49,632 nucleotides of DNA from Williamsoniiplasma lucivorax ATCC 49196 (GTDB taxonomy: Bacteria; Bacillota_I; Bacilli_A; Mycoplasmatales; Mycoplasmataceae). The DNA lies in NCBI RefSeq assembly GCF_000518285.1, contig NZ_JADH01000011.1:1-49632 (forward strand), written 5' to 3'. How positions within the stretch are numbered: position 1 is the first letter of the stretch; every line of letters begins with the position of its first letter. The notes under the pieces were generated by a model, which worked only from the letters and a program-made list of their open reading frames with translations, did no database searches and was not told the origin of the DNA. Positions 42,247-49,632 of the stretch are shown one piece after another. The translations under genes and the position numbers were made by a program.

Positions 42247-43221
42247 ATGGAACAAGAATTTGATTTTGAGTTTGGGATAAAAGATATTTATCCCACAATT
42301 CAAAAAGAAATTAGTAAAGACGAGAATGTTATTGGCGGGATAGTGAGCAGAAAAGTGGAAGCAAATAATGTTGTTTCTTCTATTTATGTCGAATTAGTTT
42401 TAACTGATTATAATCTTTGAGTTTTTCAAAAAGATAAAAATAAACCAGATAGTGAAGTTGAATTTGAAAGAACTGACATCCGTGATGTCAGAATGATTTC
42501 TATTGAGAAAAGTAAAAATAATTCTAATAATGTGATTATTAGTTTAGTTGTGAAAAATAATTTTTTTGTTCTGGAATCAGAACAAAAATCATTGGCCGAA
42601 GATTTTGTCAACACCATGAAAAAACATATTTTAAAAACCCACAATGACCAAGAATACTATAAATTTACTGATGTTAATGATGAAGAATTAAATAATTTTG
42701 TTGATATTGAAAATCAAAAAACACCCAAAGTAGAAACTAAAAAAACAACTGCTAAAGAGGTTGCTAAATTTTTCTTTAATCACACATCAATTTTTAAAAG
42801 CGCACCAACACTTGAAGTGCTTTTAATGCTATTTTCATTTGTTTGATGAATTCTAGGAATTACTTTTATTTCGATTTTTGATCATGTTGCTCCAAACAAA
42901 CCAGCGAATGCCACATTTTATTCGCTAGGAGTTTTAATGATTGTTTTTAGTCTTTTAAACGGGTTAACTTTAATTCCTTATTTTATGAATTTTATGGAAA
43001 AAGACCAAATTAATAAAAAAATGATTAAGGCACTACTACTAATTCTCTTTGACATTTTATTGTTTGTGACTAGTGTTATGATGGTGGCAAAATCAAATGT
43101 CGTGGCAATTTTTTTAATTATTGATTTAATTTTAATTGTGCTTGTTTTATTCTGGGCAACAATTGATTTAGCGCGTGACATTTTAGAAATTAAACATCAA
43201 GCAAAACTTGAACAAAAATAA
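42247..43221 (+). CDS. PH-like domain membrane protein, unknown function
   Basis: A 324-residue protein. Residues about 10-130 are strand-rich with a pattern like a bacterial PH domain (IYVELVLTDYNLWVF, then VRMISIEKSK, VIISLVVKNNFFVLES, and a closing helix), followed by a linker with Lys/Thr and then four hydrophobic segments in residues 195-310. A C-terminal charged helix ends the protein. It follows cls by 28 nt, so it is probably in the same operon. The PH-like call is inference; function unknown. Confidence 0.6.
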
Positions 43222-43228
43222 TTTTATG

Positions 43229-43276
43229 AACAAAAATCCAGGACCAAATTACTAGCTTCGGTCCTGGATTTTTGTT
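43229..43276 (+). terminator. Terminator after the cls operon
   Basis: AACAAAAATCCAGGACC (43229-43245) pairs with GGTCCTGGATTTTTGTT (43260-43276), a 17-bp perfect stem with a 14-nt loop. Confidence 0.8.
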
Positions 43277-43346
43277 GTCTAAAGATCAAATTTAGCAAGA
43301 TAAAATACCATTTTAAAAATTTTCATTTTTTTTGCATAAAAAGATA

Positions 43347-43378
43347 TATAATATTTAGAGTGTGAGTTCGATACACAC
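43347..43378 (+). promoter_or_regulatory. rpsL promoter -10 and leader hairpin
   Basis: TATAAT at 43347-43352, then GTGTG (43360-43364) pairing with CACAC (43374-43378) around AGTTCGATA. The hairpin would be at the very 5' end of the str mRNA. It resembles a tRNA T-arm, but no tRNA body surrounds it. Confidence 0.5.
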
Positions 43379-43402
43379 GGATAAGTGAAAGGGGGATAAA
43401 TA

Positions 43403-43813
43403 ATGCCTACAATCAACCAGTTAGTAAAAACTAACCGTAAAGCTAAAACTTGAAAAACTAAAGCACCAGCATTGAATCGTGGAGTTAATACATTGAAAAA
43501 GAAAGTAACTAAAGTTTCATCACCACAAAAACGTGGAGTATGTACTCGTGTTGCGACAATGACACCGAAAAAACCTAACTCAGCGTTACGTAAATATGCT
43601 CGTGTAAGATTGACAAACGGAATGGAAGTTAATGCTTATATCCCAGGAGAAGGACACAACCTACAAGAACACTCAGTTGTTTTAATTCGTGGGGGTCGTG
43701 TTAAAGATTTACCTGGGGTACGTTACCATATTATTCGTGGTACATTAGATACTCAATCAGTTGCTAAACGTAAACAAGGGCGCTCATTATATGGAGCAAA
43801 ACGTCCTAAATAA
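43403..43813 (+). CDS. rpsL: 30S ribosomal protein S12
   Basis: Decoding-centre protein of the small subunit, 136 residues. The conserved [17 protein letters not shown] and [13 protein letters not shown] segments are intact, with wild-type Lys residues at the positions whose change gives streptomycin resistance in other bacteria. GGGGG ribosome site before ATG 43403. It starts the str operon rpsL-rpsG-fusA. Confidence 0.97.
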
Positions 43814-43855
43814 AAATAAAAAATAAATTAGTAAAATGAAAGGAGAATTACTACC

Positions 43856-44323
43856 ATGCGTAAAAATCAAGCGATAAAAAGAGATGTTTTATCTGATCCA
43901 ATTTATAATTCAAAATTAGTGACTAAAACAATTAATAAAATTATGTTAGATGGTAAAAGAGGAACAGCTCAAACAATTATTTATACAGCATTTGATATCA
44001 TCAAAGAAAAAACTGGTCAAGAACCAATTGATATTTTCAATAAAGCTATTGAAAATATCCAACCACACTTAGAACTTAAAGTTCGTCGTATTGGGGGAGC
44101 TAACTACCAAGTACCAGTAGAAGTTTCAAATGAAAGAAAAGTTACTTTAGCATTACGTTGATTAATCAACTATGCTCGTCTACGTAACGAAAAAACAATG
44201 GAAATTAAGTTAGCTCACGAAATTATTGATGCCTCAAACAATATGGGTGGATCAGTTAAAAAACGTGAAGATACACATAAAATGGCAGAAGCAAACAAAG
44301 CGTTTGCACACTACCGCTGATAA
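43856..44323 (+). CDS. rpsG: 30S ribosomal protein S7
   Basis: Small-subunit assembly protein binding the 3' major domain of 16S rRNA and the E site, 155 residues. It begins [17 protein letters not shown], contains [15 protein letters not shown], and ends AHYRW with Trp encoded by TGA. AAAGGAGAA ribosome site. It lies 42 nt after rpsL and 14 nt before fusA. Confidence 0.97.
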
Positions 44324-44337
44324 TAGAGAGGAAAATT

Positions 44338-46413
44338 ATGGCAAGAGATTTTCAATTAAAAGATACTCGTAACTTTGGAATCATGGCGCACATTGATGCT
44401 GGTAAAACAACAACAACTGAACGTATTTTATTCCATACAGGTAAAATTCATAAAATTGGTGAAACTCATGAAGGAGCTTCACAAATGGATTGAATGGCCC
44501 AAGAACAAGAACGTGGTATTACAATTACATCTGCTGCAACAACTGCATTTTGAAAACATAATCGTTTTAATATTATTGACACTCCTGGTCACGTGGACTT
44601 CACTGTTGAAGTTGAACGTTCATTAAGAGTTTTAGATGGTGCTGTTGCTGTTTTAGATGGACAATCTGGGGTTGAACCTCAAACTGAAACAGTTTGAAGG
44701 CAAGCAACAACATATAAAGTCCCTAGAGTTGTGTTCGTTAACAAAATGGATAAAACTGGAGCTGACTTTGAATACTCAGTTAAATCAATTGGTGATAGAT
44801 TAGGGGCCAAAGCAGCTCCAATTCAATTACCAATTGGAGCTGAAGAAAACTTTACTGGAATTATTGACCTTGTAGAAATGAAAGCTTACCACTATGATGG
44901 AGGAGCTGATGAAGTTGCTCAAGAAATTGAGATTCCAGCTGACATGTTAGATCACGCAAAAGAATTACGTGGTCACTTAGTCGAATCAGCAGTTGAGTAT
45001 GATGAAGAACTAATGATGAAATTCTTGGATGGTGAAGAAATTACTATTCCTGAATTAAAAAGAGCAATTCGTAAAGGTGTTATTAGTGCCCACTTCTTCC
45101 CAGTTTTAGCAGGTTCTGCTTTTAAAAACAAAGGAGTTAAATTATTACTAGACGCCGTGATTGATTACTTACCTTCACCATTAGATGTACCATCAATTAA
45201 AGGGCATTTATTAGATGGAAATGAAGATGAAAGACATTCATCAGACGAAGAACCATTCTCAGCATTAGCTTTCAAAGTGATGACTGACCCATTTGTTGGA
45301 AAATTAACATTCTTTAGAGTTTATTCAGGAATTTTAGAAAAAGGAAGTTATGTTTTAAACTCAACAAAAAACAATAAAGAACGTATTGGTCGTATTTTAC
45401 AAATGCATGCCAATAACCGTACTGAAATTGAACGTGTTTATGCTGGAGATATTGCAGCTGCTGTTGGGTTGAAAAATACCACAACTGGTGATACATTATC
45501 TGATGAGAAAAAACCAATTATCTTAGAATCAATGATTTTCCCAGAACCAGTTATTCAATTAGCTTTAGAACCAAAAACTAAAGCTGACCAAGAAAAAATG
45601 GGAATTGCATTAAACAAACTTTCCGAAGAAGATCCAACTTTCAGAACTTATACAGATGAAGAAACAGGACAAACAATTATTGCTGGAATGGGTGAATTGC
45701 ACTTAGATATTATTGTTGACCGTATGCGTCGTGAATTCCATGTTGAAACAAACGTGGGAGCACCACAAGTATCATATCGTGAAACAATTAAACAAGCCGG
45801 TCGTGCTGATGGTAAATACATCAAACAATCAGGAGGACGTGGATCATATGGTCATGTTGTGATTGAGTTTGAACCAAACCATGACAAAGGATTTGAATGA
45901 ATCGATAAAATTACCGGAGGACGTGTTTCTAAAGAATACATTAATGCAGCTCGTGCTGGATTAGAAAATGCATTAGGAAATGGAATCGTTGCTGGTTACC
46001 CAATGATTGATATTAAAGCAACTATTGTTGATGGATCAATGCATGATGTCGATTCAAATGAAATGGCATATAAAATTGCGGCTTCAATGGCATTAAAAGA
46101 AGCTGCTAAAAAAATGAACCCAGTTCTTTTAGAACCAATCATGAATGTTGAAGTAACTATTCCAGATGAATATTACGGAGATGTTATGGGGAATATTTCA
46201 TCAAAACGTGGATTAATTGAAGGTTCAGAACAAAGAGGAAATGCACAAACTGTTAAAGCAAAAGTGCCTCTAACTGAAATGTTTGGTTACGCCACTGAAC
46301 TACGTTCATTTACACAAGGACGTGGAAATTACACAATGATTTTTTCTCATTATGCTGAAGCACCTAAATTTGTGGCTGAAGATGTAATTAAAAAATCAGG
46401 TAAAAAAGCTTAG
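44338..46413 (+). CDS. fusA: Elongation factor G
   Basis: GTPase that drives translocation. It has 691 residues. G-motifs: [13 protein letters not shown] (P-loop, residues 17-29), the switch [15 protein letters not shown] near residue 81, and [10 protein letters not shown] near residue 135. Domains II to V follow in normal order, ending with [14 protein letters not shown]. Third gene of the str operon, 14 nt after rpsG. Confidence 0.98.
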
Positions 46414-46464
46414 TTATTCTAACTAAAAAGATATAGAAAAAATCTTAAAAAAAGATTAATATTA

Positions 46465-46521
46465 TATAGTAAAATAAAGTCCGCCCTTATGGGCGGCAAG
46501 ATATTAGACCAAATCTAATAT
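46465..46521 (+). promoter_or_regulatory. tuf promoter and double-hairpin leader
   Basis: A TATAGT -10 at 46465-46470, then a GC-rich hairpin CCGCCC-TTAT-GGGCGG (46481-46496) and a second hairpin ATATTAGA/TCTAATAT (46501-46508 with 46514-46521). No T run follows, so these are leader structures rather than a terminator. Confidence 0.55.
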
Positions 46522-46551
46522 TTCCATTTATGAAACAAGGAGAAATTTAAA

Positions 46552-47739
46552 ATGGCAAAAGAAGCATTTGATCGTAGTTTACCGCACGTTAACGTTGGAA
46601 CTATTGGACACGTTGACCACGGTAAAACTACTTTAACAGCTGCAATTACAAAAGTATTAGCAGCTGAGGGTGGAGCAGAATTCAAGGATTACGCAAACAT
46701 TGATAACGCTCCCGAAGAAAGAGAACGTGGAATTACAATTAACACTTCACACGTTGAATACAAAACTAAAAAACGTCACTACGCACACGTTGACTGTCCA
46801 GGTCATGCTGACTACGTTAAAAACATGATTACTGGAGCAGCACAAATGGATGGAGCTATCTTAGTTGTTGCTGCAACTGATGGACCAATGCCTCAAACTC
46901 GTGAACATATCTTATTGTCACGTCAAGTTGGAGTACCTTGTATGGTAGTTTTCTTGAACAAATGTGATATGGTTCAAGATGAAGAATTAATTGATTTAGT
47001 AGAAATGGAAGTTCGCGACCTATTAACTAAATATGAATTTGATGGAGATAACACACCAGTTATCCGTGGATCTGCACTTGGTGCATTAAACGGAGAAGAA
47101 AAATGAGTTAATGCTGTTAAAGAATTAATGGACGCTGTGGATTCATACATCCCAACTCCAGAAAGAGATTCAGCAAAACCATTCTTGATGCCTGTTGAAG
47201 ACGTCTTTACAATTACAGGACGTGGAACTGTTGCCACTGGACGTGTTGAACGTGGAACTATCAAAGTTAACGAAGAAGTTGAAATTGTTGGATTACACCC
47301 ACAAGCTCACAAAACAGTTGTTACTGGATTAGAAATGTTTAGAAAATTATTAGACTTTGCTGAAGCTGGAGACAACGTTGGTGCATTACTACGTGGAGTT
47401 AACAGAGAAACAATCGAACGTGGACAAGTTTTAGCAAAAATCGGAACTATCAAACCACATACAAAATTAAAAGCATCAGTTTATGCTTTAACTTCAGAAG
47501 AAGGGGGACGTCACAAACCGTTCTTTAACAAATACCGTCCTCAATTCTACTTCCGTACAACTGACGTAACTGGAGAAGTTACATTATCAAAAGGTGTTGA
47601 CATGGTTATGCCTGGTGATAACGTAGAGATGGAAATCCAATTGATTAAACCAGTTGCGATTGAACAAGGAACTAAATTCTCAATCCGTGAAGGTGGAAGA
47701 ACAATTGGTGCCGGAACTGTTATTGCAGTTGAAAACTAA
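46552..47739 (+). CDS. tuf: Elongation factor Tu
   Basis: Delivers aminoacyl-tRNA to the ribosome, 395 residues. G-motifs: GHVDHGKTT (residues 19-27), [12 protein letters not shown] switch, DCPGHADY near residue 82, and NKCDM near 137. Domains II and III are complete ([26 protein letters not shown]). It is separated from fusA by a 138-nt leader with its own promoter, so it can be expressed independently of the str operon. AAGGAGAA ribosome site. Confidence 0.98.
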
Positions 47740-47770
47740 TTCTTGTTTTTAATGAAATAACTTTCAAATT

Positions 47771-47856
47771 AAACCAAAAAAACTCAAATAAACGAAGAGT
47801 AAAATCTTGTTATTTGAGTTTTTTTATACCTCTTCGTTAGTGAGGAAATTTGGTTT
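47771..47856 (+). terminator. tuf terminator with interlocking complementary arms
   Basis: The core terminator is a 16-bp perfect stem (47776-47791 with 47810-47825) ending in a T run. In addition AACGAAGAG in its loop (47791-47799) is perfectly complementary to CTCTTCGTT downstream (47830-47838), and AAACCAAA (47771-47778) to TTTGGTTT (47849-47856). Confidence 0.8.
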
Positions 47857-47898
47857 TTTATGCTATTTTTGGTACATTCATATGAGTGAGGATTAATG

Positions 47899-49305
47899 AT
47901 GAAACTGAAATTATTTTTTAAACAATCCCTTAAAGATTTTGTGATTCATTGACCACTTTACTTAACTTTTACTTTATTTTTAATTCTGAGCTTATCAATG
48001 TCATTAGGTTTGGTGTCCTTTACTTCACTTTTTATTAACGACATGAATCATGCCATTGGTTTAAAACCCATGGATAATGTTGAATTTAAACTAGAAAAAT
48101 ATTATGTTGATCAACGACAAACTAAAAATGATGATGAAAGTATTTTTCAAAAAGAACATGCTGATGAACCACTTTTTAAATTTTTTGAAGAAACCATTAA
48201 AGATGTTAAAACAACAGAACAACAAAAATGAAATCGGATGATTTATCGTCATTTTGCTTTAAATTATGGGGACATCATCCACATTGATCCTGTTGCAAAT
48301 CTCACCACAATGGAAAATAACAATCTTGAACAACCAGACTATGATCAAATCAATCAATATATTGACCAAATCCGTTTGAAATTTAAAATGAAATATCATG
48401 TTACCAATATTCAAATGGCCTTTTTTGTAAATGAATATCTTAAACAAATTAATCATGATGAAACGACTTTAATGAAAGAAAAGTTTTATTTTAGAAAGGA
48501 CCGTGATAATTCATTTCAAGTGAAACTTGAAAATCAACAAAAATCAGGTTTTTTAAAAACCCTTTTAACCAATCCTGAAATGGGCGATCTTCATCAAGGA
48601 TATTATGGTGATGAGATAGCAAATAAACTTTTTGACCAGCAGCCAGAAACACAAAAAATTGCAAATTATAATTTGTTTCATGCAAATGATTTAAATAAAA
48701 CTTATTTTGACCAAACAATTAATTTTAACGATGTCAAATATCAAAATTATCTTGATAAAAGCAAACCAGAGTTTGGCCGTTTCTTTTATGTATCACCCAA
48801 AGATGCGCATTTTTTTGATTTAAAAATCGGTCAAGAATACAACATCCACTTGATGTCAAATGAAAACATTCAATCCACAAATCGTTTTTTATTTGCCGGT
48901 GTTTTGATTAACGGACATCTTTGACACGACCCGTTTTGATTGGATTTATTTATACCACTACAAACGATAAATAAACTAATGTTTGAAACTCATGAAGAGA
49001 CTATTGATCAAACTGATTCGACACCATTAGACCGTTATTGAGATAGTGCACAACGATTTACAACTCAAATAAAAATGCAGTTTTGATTTCCTAATCAAGG
49101 TGATGCTTATCAGGCGCAAAACTTTTTTTCAAACTGATTTGAAAAAAACTTAATGACTAGTTGAGGAGACTATGAAGCTAAATTACAAAGCAACACCGAT
49201 TGAATAGAACGCGAACTTTATTTCAATACTTTATCTATCTTGAAAATTTTTATTTTACTGACAGTCGTAATTTCATTATTCGGGTCTGTAAAGAATTTTG
49301 TGTAA
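47899..49305 (+). CDS. ABC-type (FtsX-like) permease, truncated by IS insertion
   Basis: The N-terminal 460 residues or so of a large mollicute ABC-type permease: one transmembrane helix near residue 25 (WPLYLTFTLFLILSLSMSLG), then a long extracytoplasmic domain of about 400 residues, then the start of a second helix (LKIFILLTVVISLFG). The frame ends right there, with the last residues (GSVKNFV) coming from the end of an IS256-type element, so the rest of the gene, with the remaining helices, is separated. ATG 47896 is an alternative start; 47899 has better spacing from GAGG. Family is inferred from architecture. Confidence 0.65.
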
Positions 49306-49632
49306 ATTCCAAAACACACGATTAACTTTGTAGTAAGTTAATAATGAAGAATGGAGATAACACATGAAAAAACAACCAAAAGATTCTTTCGAACAAGGTC
49401 TAGACCTAATACTTGAAAATGAAAAAGATTTTTCAAAAATTTTTAATGAAGATGGGCTATTTAAAAAGCTAACAAAAAGAATTGTTGAAAGGGCTTTAAA
49501 TACTGAAATGGATGCCTATTTAGGGTATGAAAAATATAACCGAAATACAGATGAAAATAACTATCGAAATGGGACAAGTTCCAAAACAATTTTGACTGAA
49601 AATGGTGAAATTGATTTAGTCATTCCAAGAGA
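49282..49632 (+). mobile_element. IS256-family insertion sequence, left part
   Basis: The left end is probably at about 49282, where GGGTCTGTAAAGAATTTTGT begins, a typical IS256-type terminal repeat. It interrupts the permease gene. A small hairpin ATTAACTT/AAGTTAAT follows at 49321-49342. The right end and target duplication are outside the window. Confidence 0.7.
49364..49632 (+). CDS. IS256-family (Mutator-type) transposase, partial
   Basis: The first 89 residues of a DDE transposase of about 400. The signature N-terminal segment is clear: ERALNTEMDAYLGYEKY, then NYRNGTSSKTILTENGEIDL and VIPR at the window end. The frame is open and shows no decay, so the element may be active. ATG 49364 follows TGGAGATAA. 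Confidence 0.9.
   Translation, partial: MKKQPKDSFEQGLDLILENEKDFSKIFNEDGLFKKLTKRIVERALNTEMDAYLGYEKYNRNTDENNYRNGTSSKTILTENGEIDLVIPR

Noticed and set aside
43360-43378. tRNA-like T-arm (GTTCGAT loop) before rpsL
   Set aside because: No acceptor, D-arm or anticodon arm surrounds it, and it lies within the short rpsL leader; called a leader hairpin instead.

Overview
This window is chromosomal DNA from a cell-wall-less mollicute, most likely the Spiroplasma/Entomoplasma/Mesoplasma branch. The DNA is very AT-rich. UGA is read as tryptophan: almost every conserved gene (arcA, topA, gltX, pyrG, fba, fusA, tuf, cls) stays open only if in-frame TGA codons are read through. Gene order (rpoE-pyrG-fba; rpmE ... 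tdk-prfA-prmC; cls; rpsL-rpsG-fusA-tuf) and spiralin-like, FIVAR-like surface proteins fit the same branch. The exact species cannot be named from sequence alone.

Layout. 1-530: a coiled-coil protein, possibly cut by the window edge. 602-3728: two overlapping paralogous APC amino-acid permeases. 3774-5097: pgsA and rsmG. 5139-9914: a low-density accessory stretch with three intact copies and one decayed copy of a small four-helix membrane protein, mixed with relics of an ISLre2 (UPF0236) and an IS3-type transposase. 9919-11865: ychF and a YgjP-like metallopeptidase. 12030-16919: a complete arginine deiminase operon (arcA, ornithine carbamoyltransferase, a YfcC-type exchanger, arcC) that makes ATP from arginine. 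17217-20777: two large exported proteins made of related helical repeats. 20897-22972 (minus): topA. 23154-28965: gltX, an HD phosphohydrolase, rpoE (delta), pyrG and fba. 28995-30330 (minus): a pncA-like amidohydrolase and a Cof-type HAD phosphatase. 30624-38949: rpmE and a tightly packed, often overlapping run: a degenerate ABC-ATPase-like protein, a DHH phosphoesterase, tdk, prfA, prmC, a membrane protein, tsaC and a possible inactivated nuclease. 39034-43221: a GNAT-like protein, an unknown protein overlapping cls, and a PH-like membrane protein. 43403-47739: the str operon plus tuf. 47899-49305: the N-terminal part of a large ABC-type permease, broken by an IS256-family element whose transposase runs off the window end.

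Functionally the window combines translation (rpsL, rpsG, fusA, tuf, prfA, prmC, gltX, rpmE, rsmG), nucleotide supply (pyrG, tdk, HD and DHH enzymes), glycolysis (fba), arginine fermentation, phospholipid synthesis (pgsA, then cls) and surface proteins. The most unusual items are: a 630-residue ABC-ATPase-like ORF with its Walker A, Walker B and H-loop residues all replaced; a tandem-repeat hairpin in the arc operon leader; a perfect 12-bp inverted repeat abutting the Shine-Dalgarno of the pncA-like gene; an interlocking complementary structure downstream of tuf; and a duplicating membrane-protein family sitting among dead insertion sequences. No tRNA, rRNA or CRISPR array was seen.
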